Made by a program: the position numbers and the translations under genes. Under the pieces are notes generated by a model, which saw only the letters and a program-made list of their open reading frames with translations, ran no database searches and was not told the origin of the DNA. From assembly GCF_000315625.1 (NCBI RefSeq), contig NW_005434530.1, positions 1-46,947 of the forward strand: DNA of 46,947 nt. Direction: 5' to 3'. This DNA is from Guillardia theta CCMP2712 (taxonomy: Eukaryota > Cryptophyceae > Pyrenomonadales > Geminigeraceae). How positions within the stretch are numbered: the first letter of the stretch is position 1; every line of letters starts with the position of its first letter. Positions 24,758 to 34,094 of this stretch are shown piece by piece.

Positions 24758-25171
24758 ATGTCAAGACCCCTCCTCGCTACCCGATGCTCCCACGACTGGA
24801 CCTGCCCCGACGAGCTCCTCGCTCCTTCCTCTCCTAAGCCTCTCGACAACATCACCCTCCCGCCCTCCAGCCCGAGGCAGCACGCAGCACCATGGGCAGA
24901 TGCTCTGCGGTCGCGCATGTACCTGGTGGTCGTGGGCATCGCGTACTTGGTGGCCATCGTGAAAGTGATCGTCAACGAGCTGCTGGTGGACGAGGAGGAA
25001 GACACCATGGCAGGGTCGCCGACGACAAGGAGGGCGAGGGAGCAGGAGGAGCTTTTCTCGCGGGAGGGCATGGAGAGCAGGGCGACAGTGAAGCGGTCGG
25101 GGTTTGACTCACGGAAGCTGCTGAGGCCGGAGTTCGGGCAGACGTTCAAGGTGATACGAATGAGCACGTGA
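24758..25171 (+). CDS. Small one-pass membrane protein, family copy B (about 137 aa)
   Basis: Mirror copy of the gene at 23457-23876. The chosen start is MSRPLLATRC at 24758; the frame is open upstream to an ATG at 24689. The body is the same almost residue for residue: HDWTCPDELL, the transmembrane segment MYLVVVGIAYLVAIVKVIV, VDEEEDT, and the tail LLRPEFGQTFKVIRMST. The body differs from copy A by one residue (SPTT versus SPTA); the first few and last residues also differ. The high identity against otherwise unrelated flanks suggests recent inverted duplication or gene conversion. Function is unknown, and no signal peptide is seen other than the single hydrophobic helix. Confidence 0.78.
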   Translation: MSRPLLATRCSHDWTCPDELLAPSSPKPLDNITLPPSSPRQHAAPWADALRSRMYLVVVGIAYLVAIVKVIVNELLVDEEEDTMAGSPTTRRAREQEELFSREGMESRATVKRSGFDSRKLLRPEFGQTFKVIRMST

Positions 25172-25757
25172 AGGAGGGGATGAAGGGATAGATCATTATC
25201 ATTCATATTTCTTGTCAATTTTGCTTTGTAAATAAACTCATCTTGCTTCTGTATATGCTTGCCAACGCTCTGACCTCCCTCGAATCCTTTGGCAACAGAT
25301 CAAACCGTGTTCCTTTCCCTACACATACTCCTTTATCCCGTACATCCTGATCGCCCTTTATCTCCTAGCCTTACCTTTCATGCATTCTTGTTTTCTTTGA
25401 CCTTCGTTTTTTGTGAGTTTGTATTGAGCCAGCCCCCTCCTGATTGGAAGTTGGCAGGAAGTGAGGACAGGAGTTTGTTGTTGAATGAAGAGGACTCACA
25501 AACATGATGAAAGTGATTACCTCCAAGGTTCTGTAAGCAATCAGACTCACTGTTGCAATCATGGACGTGAGGAGATATGTATTCTGTCAAACTTGGTGAT
25601 CGATATCACAATTGTGTTGTTCACCTCCCCTCCTTCTTGCTCCATCTCGAAGTAGCTATGATCAGATGTTTGAAACTTTAATATCACAGCACTTCAACAA
25701 CTTTCAACTTCAATATCACAGAACTTCAAGGATCTTCAACTTTTATATAGCAGCCCT
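25172..25757. other. Intergenic, no gene seen
   Basis: AT-richer sequence with an AATAAA-like AAATAAAC at about 25229. A short duplicated phrase (TTTCAACTTCAATATCACAGAACTTCAA and variants) lies near 25674-25745. There is no coding resemblance. Confidence 0.5.
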
Positions 25758-27487
25758 TCAGCTGGACGAATCAGCCGGGTGCATCTCTTGGAACTTTCTC
25801 TCCAGCTCTTCCTCAGCAATCTTCTGAGTCATCCATGACAGGCATCTGTCTCCAGACTTCTTTCCCTGCTCCGTGTTGTTCTCAATGCCCATCAGGTACA
25901 TCATGAAATTGTCAGGGCTGGCAAGACCAGCGTCTTCCAGGGATCGCACAAACGCGTCGAGGTGCTTCCTGACCTCCTCTCGGCCCATGACCAGAGGGGA
26001 AGGTCTGTTGGGAGGCTCCGCGAACGATTCTTTCTTCACTTGGTGCATGCACTTGATGATGTAGATCGGGCCCGGCCACCAGTAGACCATGAAAATAATG
26101 ATCGCTACGGCGATACTGAGCATGCAGATGATCGGGGGGTTCCTGGTGACAGCTTATGTGAGATTGGAGCAACTTGCAAGCTGGGTGAGGGGAAATCGTC
26201 AGGGAGCAATAAAAGAACTGGGACATGAAACGGGCTGGAAATGACTGACGGGAGGAAGAAACAAATCTGCTAGAGGGAGCAGAGTGCTATAGAGAGGGGG
26301 CAGGGAAGCTGAAACGAGGAGGAAACAAGTGGAGGTAAGAACCCGGCACAACCTATGAAGGTGAATGATGACCCAAAAGACGACGTAAAGGGCAAAGATG
26401 ACAAGAGCGACGAGGAAAGAGACAAAAGCTCCGTTGCCTCGCTTTCCGACAAACTTCATCAACCTTGAATGAGTAAGGCAAGTCACAACAGCCGTCATTC
26501 TCGCATTCGAATTCATCTATCTAGTCACATCATTCTTCCTTATCTCATGTTTGCGGTTCTGACCTTCAACATCCCACTCAGCTCAAAAGCATCCTTGCGT
26601 AACATTTTCTTGCAATCTTCACCCATTTTTCATCCTCATCAAAACACCCCTCGCACAATCCCAAGTCCATGTACAATATCGTCCTTACCTGGCGATTTCA
26701 AAGTTTCCGCTCATCTCCCCCAGCGCCAGGATCATGATCACGGCATGGAACAGGGCGATGCACTGGATGACGATGGAGAGGAGGAGGTAGGGCAGCGAGA
26801 CATCCCACCACACGTCTCCCCACGGGCGTCCGAAGCTGTCATGACCCCAGTATGCGGTGATATCTGAGACACGTTAGCCGGCTGCAGGCCTGCGATCATA
26901 ATCCACTCACCGTCATAGTTCTCATCGTAGTGGAGAGTGAGAAATTGGAATTGGACTGTGAGTAGCAAGGCTGAGCAGAGCGCGACTGTGTTGTTTTCCA
27001 TCAGACATGCGTCCTTGATCTGTGGCAATAGTATCACCATCATCACTGAATATCATCGTTATCACCACCACCACCACCACCACCACAACCGCCGCCGCCG
27101 CCACACCACTGCCAACATCTTGCCTTTTCATAGCTGATGTGACTAGCTGAGCTGAGCTCCAAGAAGTCTCCCTTCCACAAACTTTTCTGCAGCGAGATTC
27201 TCATTCCGAACGAGCAGCAGGAAGAAGGATCAAAAGAGGAAGGGTCGCAGGAAGGAGGGTCGAAGGTTACCTGGGTGGAGATGGACCAAGGATGGTCGTA
27301 CGTTCTCTCCCCGAACTTGGAGAAGTCAAAGTTGACGATGGCGCCATCTCGATCGATTAAAATTTTCTGTGACTTCTTTGCGCTTGATTATTACATGCAA
27401 CATCGACAGGCTACAACTTACCATCGCCTGCCCACCACTGTGCGTTGCATGCTGCCCCTCCGACGATGCTACTTTTCCTCTTTGCAT
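25758..27487 (-). CDS. Unrecognised four-transmembrane protein, six exons, 313 aa
   Basis: I cannot name the family. Six exons join in phase: 27422-27487 (ATG 27485-27487), 27271-27366, 26911-27019, 26689-26863, 26353-26463 and 25758-26142. They total 942 nt, or 313 aa plus stop, with GT-AG borders throughout. Visible parts: an N-terminal soluble stretch (FSKFGERTYDHPWSIS), then TM1 (VALCSALLLTVQF), a loop with AYWGHDSFGRPWGD, TM2 (LLLSIVIQCIALFHAVIM), TM3 (FVSFLVALVIFALYVVFWVI) and TM4 (MLSIAVAIIIFMVYWWPGPIY). A charged cytoplasm-like tail with LDAFVRSLEDAGL and a final EEELERKFQEM helix follows. Perfect phase across five introns makes the model reliable; function is open. Confidence 0.82.
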
Positions 27488-27599
27488 CAGATTGCTACTG
27501 AATCTGAAGGAGAAGTGAGCTACGGATGCGATTGGCGATGGAGGCTTCAGAGGCAGAGGACGGATGGGCTGAGGGGGGAGACGATAAGAGATGGAAAAC

Positions 27600-27862
27600 T
27601 AAGGAGCTGAAGAGGGGGGGGTATAGAAGGTAGAGGAAGTCGATAGTAGAGGCAACGGGGAAAGATGTGGGTGAGGAGGGAGATGTGGGGGAGAGGAGAG
27701 CGATCCGGAGGAGGAGGAGGAGGAGGAGGAGGAGGTGGTGGTGGTGGTGGAGGAGGAGGAGAAGGTGGTCGTGTGGTGGTGGAGGAGGATGAGGAGGAGG
27801 TGGTGGTGGTGGATGTAGTGGTGGTGGTGGTGGTGGTGGTGGAGGTGGAGGAGGAGGAGAAA
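27600..27862 (+). repeat. Purine-rich microsatellite (GGA)n/(GGT)n
   Basis: Alternating runs of GGA and GGT at about 27705-27862, with a GA-rich approach from 27600. Long ORFs on both strands here (poly-Gly, poly-Ser) are composition artefacts. It lies upstream of the four-TM gene. Confidence 0.85.
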
Positions 27863-27934
27863 AGCAGAGGAGCGCAACGCCAACTGCATTAACTATCCTT
27901 GCAAAAGTTAACTCAACTCACGGCCTTCAGTCCT

Positions 27935-28420
27935 CTAGTGCCCCCGACCCGGCGTCCCGGCCGCGGCGGGGTTCGAGCCGCGGCGGGCCCCGAGCCGAGG
28001 GCCGGCCCCCGCGGCGGCCCGGCCCTCGGCTCGGTCGCCGCGGAGTACGGTCCGATCTGACTGGCCGCACCCAGCCTGGCAGTGACGGACTCCGAATCCC
28101 GAGTCCCGGAGGAGTCCGTACGGTCCCCGCGATGATCGCCGCGCCGCCGCGCGTACCGTACGGTCTGACGGGCCGGGTGGCCGCCGCGAGTCCCGGCCGT
28201 CCGAGTCGGCGCCCGGCCGCCGCCGGTGGCCCACGCCGTGTGCCGCCCGGCCCTTTGAAAAAGTTTTTACACAGTCGGTGAACTTCCGGAAGTTAAGTTA
28301 AGTTAACTTCAAGCGCTGAAAGACTCTTGAATCAGTGGTCAGTGGTACGAGCCTTCCGGGCGGCGGCCCGCCGCCCTGCCGGGCCAGTGACTCTCCCCGG
28401 TGGGCCCGCCGCCACTTTGA
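27935..28420. repeat. GC-rich island 3
   Basis: A dense CCGCGGCGGG/GGCCGG block at 27940-28255, bounded by AGTTAACTCAACT at about 27906 and AAGTTAAGTTAAGTTAACTT at about 28292-28311, then a smaller GC patch at 28355-28415. It contains GAGTACGGTCCG, as in island 2, and ACCGTACGGT. No protein resemblance is seen. Confidence 0.6.
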
Positions 28421-29137
28421 GTAAAGGCTCAGCACAACTTTTAGTTTGTAAAGACAACCAGATTCGTACCAGTGGGTCTCGTGACCCACCAATAGTCATT
28501 GGCATGTGACATCTTTACTCAGGCTAGATGGAACCTCATGATGACTTCATGACAAGAAACTAAAAGTCAGTCACTGTTTGCTCCTGGCCCGGACCAGCCC
28601 CTACCCCTCCATCTCTCTGGTTTCGTTGAGGTAAAAGGCCGACCCGTCCTTTGATATTATTCCGAAAGTTTCATGCAGACTGGCATGCCTGCCAGGCTGG
28701 CAATTGTTTTTTTTCCTGCCAGTCAAATCGTCTGAACGGATATCTACTACCGGTGGGTCCTCCCGACACAGGCTAGTACCCACGGGATCATACAGAATTC
28801 TCTCTAATCATAAGGGGTCCATTTTGAGAAAATGGACAACCAGGAGGGTCCTGCATAACTTCATAGGCAATGCCAGGCTGGCAGCACATCAAGGCATTGC
28901 CTACTTTTCCTATTGCCTCACTTGAAGTTTCGGAATCCTATGACTGTCATCGGGATATCTGTAGCAACTCCATATCTTTACCACCCCGCAGGCCAAAGGA
29001 GTTTTAGCAAGTTTGGAGGCACCGAAAAGACTTGTTTTGGAAAATATTAAGTAATCTTTGCGATCTCCGGGCAATCCCGCCCCCAACCCTGCGTAATAAC
29101 TGGATCTATTAGTACACCCACCCTTCAAATGGCTCAA
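28421..29137. other. Upstream region of the tandem gene family with two copies of a 13-bp palindrome
   Basis: TGCCAGGCTGGCA (arms TGCCAG/CTGGCA) occurs at 28690-28702 and 28871-28883. From 28875 to about 28925 the sequence resembles the segments upstream of copies 2 and 3 (AGCACATCAAGGCATTGCCT near 30733 and 32536), so it is the diverged promoter segment of copy 1. Confidence 0.5.
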
Positions 29138-29466
29138 AAAGCACCGGTGGTGAGGTAGCCTGACTCCCCCTGCACCCTCTTTACCTCGAGGCTGTCGCAC
29201 GCCAACCCACAGCACCGCCTTCCTCTGCCACTCCCTGCCGCTATCCCTTCCCCTCCCCTTTCGCCCTCCCTCCCTCGCCGCTGCTCCTACATCTCTCCTG
29301 CTCCTGATCTCCCCTCTTCTGCTTCCTCTTTCTCCTTTGCTCCCTGGGCTGTATCCTACCACTTGGCGTCGACCTGCTTTCTTGTGCCGGTTGTTTCTTG
29401 GTCTGCACAGATCGCACAGCTCCTGATCTAGGACGAGCAAGGGGGCTGTTGATATCTTGAGCCTCG

Positions 29467-29934
29467 ATGGCGACGGACATCTCAATGAGTCATTGTGACG
29501 GGCAGCAGGAGCCATGCATGTCCACAAGGACATCGCACGAGACTTTCTATGAGGACCTGCAGACCTGTATCAGGTATCCTGAGTGCGGGTGGTCAGAGAG
29601 CGGCCGCTGCCAGGACGCGGGCACGCATCATCCCGCTGGCAGAGACAGCGCGCAGACAGCGGGCAACTCGGACGTTGCCTGTGCTCGGTCATGCTTCATT
29701 CTTGTTTTATTTCAGCTGGTTTGGAATGCTCTGCACCAAGTGGTGTGTTTGTTGATGACAGAAGACGACTGGGGGCCATGCCCCGTAGAGGAGGAGTGCA
29801 GCTCGCCCAAGTACGTGAGCGACGACTCAAGGCGGGAGGTGTCCACGTGTCGGAGCTGGCCGAGACGGCACTCTCATCCACTGCTGAAGCCGGAATTCTG
29901 CAAGCCCTTCAAGTTCAAGCGCGTGAGAACATGA
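29467..29934 (+). CDS. Small one-pass membrane protein, tandem copy 1 (155 aa)
   Basis: Unknown family. ATG 29467 opens 155 codons: a cysteine-containing N-terminus (SHCDGQQEPCMS, CIRYPECGWSESGRC), one hydrophobic helix (CFILVLFQLVWNALHQVVCLL), an acidic patch (MTEDDWGPC), an Arg-rich tail and the C-terminal motif LLKPEFCKPFKFKRVRT. Architecture and tail match the inverted pair at 23.5-25.2 kb (LLRPEFGQTFKVIRM), which is the reason to prefer this frame over two other open frames in the same stretch (29495-29755 and 29583-30062). The leader is very pyrimidine-rich. Membrane protein by prediction; function unknown. Confidence 0.72.
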   Translation: MATDISMSHCDGQQEPCMSTRTSHETFYEDLQTCIRYPECGWSESGRCQDAGTHHPAGRDSAQTAGNSDVACARSCFILVLFQLVWNALHQVVCLLMTEDDWGPCPVEEECSSPKYVSDDSRREVSTCRSWPRRHSHPLLKPEFCKPFKFKRVRT

Positions 29935-31268
29935 ATGGGATGGGTGTATGGGACAAGGATGGGCAGGGTGGTAGTGGAGAAGCAACGCTCGATGTGTATC
30001 GCAGTAAAGCATATGTCGGGCTGATTCACCTGTTGGTTGGGAAGGTTTGTCACGGCCACTAGGACTTATTCCTGGTCCTGCATCGGATCTTTTCTGCGAA
30101 GCTTCCTCGTTTGACTGTTCGAATGTATGATGAGTTTGTATTTTAGCTTGTAGGAACAACCCATTCACTCCTCCTCTCTTGCCATTCAATCCTCCTCTCT
30201 TGAGACATGCTTCTTTGTTACAAGTTACGTATTTCTCGACCTCGTCGACCGAAGGCTTCAGCCTAGTAGGGTTTATTTGAAATTTTGCCCATGACTCATG
30301 TTATGATGTCACGGTGATGCATTTCGTGACCGTCCGGGACCCGGGGAAAGCTTCCGTAGGGTCGCATTCACCCGAGTGGTTCGCATGACCCACCTACCCA
30401 TGATAAACACACAAACGAAGGGGTCCTGGTCGTGAACGATTTAAAACACCTTTTCTCGGGGCGAACGAGGCAGGCCCGGGGCGGCCAACACACCCGTCAT
30501 TGGCGGTGACCGGACTCCGAGAGCTTGTTAAGTAAACTTTACGATCTCCGGGGGGTTCGCACGAGAGTCAAAGCAGAGGTCTTTACGGGACTGTACTTGA
30601 AACGACGTTCTCTCGGATCGTTTGGGTTTGTCTAGCAAGTGTTTTAAAATGTTTTGCACTTCTTGAGTAAACTTGTTGGGGGATGGATACAAAAGTCGGG
30701 GAGCAACTGTTAGACTAGCAGCAGTGGCTGGAAGCACATCAAGGCATTGCCTTGTTCTTTTATTGCCTCACTTAAAGATTCGCAGACATGCAGCCCTATC
30801 GGGAAGGAGATCAGGATACGTTTCGAACTCTTTAGCTTTTCCCAGCCCAAGAAGTTGGAGGTGTCGAAAAGACTTGTTTTCGAGCCTGAAGGTTAGGACT
30901 TCCAGTCAGTTCTATACCAACCCCTGGGATATACGGAGGAAAGCACCGGTGGTGAGGTAGCCTGACTCCCCCTGCACCCTCTTTACCTCGAGGCTGTCGC
31001 ACGCCAACCCACAGCACCGCCCTCCTCTGCCACTCCCTGCCGCTATCCCTTCCCCTCCCCTTTCGCCCTCCCTCCCTCGCCGCTGCTCCTACATCTCTCC
31101 TGCTCCTGATCTCCCCTCTTCTGCTCCCTCTTTCTCCTTTGCTCCCTGGGCTGTATCCTACCACTTGGCGTCGACCTGCTTTCTTGTGCCGGTTGTTTCT
31201 TGGTCTGCACAGATCGCACAGCTCCTGATCTAGGACGAGCAAGGGGGCTGTTGATATCTTGAGCCTCG

Positions 31269-31736
31269 ATGGCGACGGACATCTCAATGAGTCATTGTGA
31301 CGGGCAGCAGGAGCCATGCATGTCCACAAGGACATCGCACGAGACTTTCTATGAGGACCTGCAGACCTGTATCAGGTATCCTGAGTGCGGGTGGTCAGAG
31401 AGCGGCCGCTGCCAGGACGCGGGCACGCATCATCCCGCTGGCAGAGACAGCGCGCAGACAGCGGGCAACTCGGACGTTGCCTGTGCTCGGTCATGCTTCA
31501 TTCTTGTTTTATTTCAGCTGGTTTGGAATGCTCTGCACCAAGTGGTGTGTTTGTTGATGACAGAAGACGACTGGGGGCCATGCCCCGTAGAGGAGGAGTG
31601 CAGCTCGCCCAAGTACGTGAGCGACGACTCAAGGCGGGAGGTGTCCACGTGTCGGAGCTGGCCGAGACGGCACTCTCATCCACTGCTGAAGCCGGAATTC
31701 TGCAAGCCCTTCAAGTTCAAGCGCGTGAGAACATGA
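31269..31736 (+). CDS. Small one-pass membrane protein, tandem copy 2 (155 aa)
   Basis: The predicted protein is identical to tandem copy 1, including the transmembrane helix and the LLKPEFCKPFKFKRVRT tail. Its upstream segment (30670-30940) is essentially the same as that of copy 3 and differs from copy 1, so copies 2 and 3 probably share regulation. Identity this high points to very recent duplication or ongoing conversion. Confidence 0.72.
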   Translation: MATDISMSHCDGQQEPCMSTRTSHETFYEDLQTCIRYPECGWSESGRCQDAGTHHPAGRDSAQTAGNSDVACARSCFILVLFQLVWNALHQVVCLLMTEDDWGPCPVEEECSSPKYVSDDSRREVSTCRSWPRRHSHPLLKPEFCKPFKFKRVRT

Positions 31737-33075
31737 ATGGGATGGGTGTATGGGACAAGGATGGGCAGGGTGGTAGTGGAGAAGCAACGCTCGATGTGTA
31801 TCGCAGTAAAGCATATGTCGGGCTGATTCACCTGTTGGTTGGGAAGGTTTGTCACGGCCACTAGGACTTATTCCTGGTCCTGCATCGGATCTTTTCTGCG
31901 AAGCTTCCTCGTTTGACTGTTCGAATGTATGATGAGTTTGTATTTTAGCTTGTAGGAACAACCCATTCACTCCTCCTCTCTTGCCATTCAATCCTCCTCT
32001 CTTGAGACATGCTTCTTTGTTACAAGTTACGTATTTCTCGACCTCGTCGACCGAAGGCTTCAGCCTAGTAGGGTTTATTTGAAATTTTGCCCATGACTCA
32101 TGTTATGATGTCACGGTGATGCATTTCGTGACCGTCCGGGACCCGGGGAAAGCTTCCGTAGGGTCGCATTCACCCGAGTGGTTCGCATGACCCACCTACC
32201 CATGATAAACACACAAACGAAGGGGTCCTGGTCGTGAACGATTTAAAACACCTTTTCTCGGGGCGAACGAGGCAGGCCCGGGGCGGCCAACACACCCGTC
32301 ATTGGCGGTGACCGGACTCCGAGAGCTTGTTAAGTAAACTTTACGATCTCCGGGGGGGGTCGCACGAGAGTCAAAGCAGAGGTCTTTACGGGACTGTACT
32401 TGAAACGACGTTCTCTCGGATCGTTTGGGTTTGTCTAGCAAGTGTTTTAAAATGTTTTGCACTTCTTGAGTAAACTTGTTGGGGGATGGTTACAAAAGTC
32501 GGGGAGCAACTGTTAGACTAGCAGCAGTGGCTGGAAGCACATCAAGGCATTGCCTTGTTCTTTTATTGCCTCACTTAAAGATTCGCAGACATGCAGCCCT
32601 ATCGGGAAGGAGATCAGGATACGTTTCGAACTCTTTAGCGCCTTCCAGCCCAAGAAGTTGGAGGTGTCGAAAAGACTTGTTTTCGAGCAGGTTAGGACTT
32701 CCAGGCAATTCTATACCACCCTAGAGATATAGTAAACATACGGAGGAAAGCACCGGTGGTGAGGTAACCTGACTCCCCCTGCCCCCTCTTTACCTCGAGG
32801 CTGTCGCACGCCAACCCACAGCACCGCCTTCCTCTGCCACTCCCTGCCGCTATCCCTTCCCCTCCCCTTTCGCCCTCCCTCCCTCGCCGCTGCTCCTACA
32901 TCTCTCCTGCTCCTGATCTCCCCTCTTCTGCTCCCTCTTTCTCCTTTGCTCCCTGGGCTGTATCCTACCACTTGGCGTCGACCTGCTTTCTTGTGCCGGT
33001 TGTTTCTTGGTCTGCACAGATCGCACAGCTCCTGATCTAGGACGAGCAAGGGGGCTGTTGATATCTTGAGCCTCG

Positions 33076-33543
33076 ATGGCGCCGGACATCTCAATGAGTC
33101 ATTGTGACGGGCAGCAGGAGCCATGCATGTCCACAAGGACATCGCACGAGACTTTCTATGAGGACCTGCAGACCTGTATCAGGTATCCTGAGTGCGGGTG
33201 GTCAGAGAGCGGCCGCTGCCAGGACGCGGGCACGCATCATCCCGCTGGCAGAGACAGCGCGCAGACAGCGGGCAACTCGGACGTTGCCTGTGCTCGGTCA
33301 TGCTTCATTCTTGTTTTATTTCAGCTGGTTTGGAATGCTCTGCACCAAGTGGTGTGTTTGTTGATGACAGAAGACGACTGGGGGCCATGCCCCGTAGAGG
33401 AGGAGTGCAGCTCGCCCAAGTACGTGAGCGACGACTCAAGGCGGGAGGCGTCCACGTGTCGGAGCTGGCCGAGACGGCACTCTCATCCACTGCTGAAGCC
33501 GGAGTTCTGCAAGCCCTTCAAGTTCAAGCGCGTGAGCGCATGA
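33076..33543 (+). CDS. Small one-pass membrane protein, tandem copy 3 (155 aa)
   Basis: It differs from copies 1 and 2 at T3 to P, V to A in REASTC, and the last residues (KRVSA instead of KRVRT). The transmembrane helix and LLKPEF motif are unchanged. Downstream homology ends about 15 nt after the stop, marking the end of the array. An alternative ORF (33192-33560) that is 159 codons in copies 1 and 2 is cut to 122 codons here, which argues that it is not the functional frame. Confidence 0.74.
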   Translation: MAPDISMSHCDGQQEPCMSTRTSHETFYEDLQTCIRYPECGWSESGRCQDAGTHHPAGRDSAQTAGNSDVACARSCFILVLFQLVWNALHQVVCLLMTEDDWGPCPVEEECSSPKYVSDDSRREASTCRSWPRRHSHPLLKPEFCKPFKFKRVSA

Positions 33544-33560
33544 ATGGGATGGGTGTATGA

Positions 33561-34094
33561 GACAAGGCGGGGGAGGGGGTTGAAGTATTGGTTGTTTAAC
33601 TGAATAAATTTTGAATCAGTCTTAGCAAGGTTTATAGTCGGAGAGTCACGAAGGGCTCTTGGTTGTCTCAGACGGACATTCTTCACTTTCTTTGTGTGGG
33701 AGTAGGATTCGGTCCTTCACACGTTCATGGTTACATCGCCAACAAGTTTGGATCAAGTAGCTCGATTCTGTTTGTTCGTCCCTTGGGGAGGTTGAAAGTG
33801 AGACGTGCGAGGAAGGAGAGGAAGGCAGAGCTGACGGCCGGCTATTGCTGCTAGCCTCACTAAAACCAAGTCCGGTCACTCTGAGCTGGTTACACCGGTG
33901 GTTTTGACTATTTGTTCTTTCGTTTGAAGGGGGTGGGGTATTGAAAAGGAGAACGAGGGAGGACAGGAGGCGAGGGGGGAGGACTCGGACGTGCCTTGTG
34001 AGGGAGCAGGGCAGGAGAAAGAAGAAAGAAGGTTTAAGTCGCCTTGCTTGCTGCACGACCAGACGGATAGAGGACTTAACTGTGATCTCTTCGC
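33561..34094. other. Intergenic between the tandem array and the DUF819 gene
   Basis: No gene is recognised. It is partly purine-rich (33945-34040) and should carry the DUF819 promoter. Confidence 0.5.

Larger units (their letters stand above)
29138..33560 (+). repeat. Tandem segmental duplication, unit about 1.8 kb, two full copies and one partial
   Basis: The segment starting AAGCACCGGTGGTGAGGTA recurs at about 29139, 30941 and 32748, offsets 1802 and 1807 bp. Units 1 and 2 agree over coding and about 1.2 kb of flank with only scattered differences (for example one or two extra G at about 32352). Unit 3 matches through its gene and then diverges after about 33555. The 5' flanks of units 2 and 3 match each other better than that of unit 1. 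Confidence 0.93.

Noticed and set aside
28910-29533. 207-aa minus-strand ORF antisense to the tandem-copy leader
   Set aside because: Arg/Gly-rich shadow of the pyrimidine-rich leader; its C-terminal part is not conserved between copies.
29495-30062. Two alternative ORFs (86 and 159 aa) overlapping the 155-aa tandem-copy gene
   Set aside because: Conserved only through nucleotide identity of the copies; the second is shortened in copy 3; neither shares the LLxPEF tail with the inverted pair.
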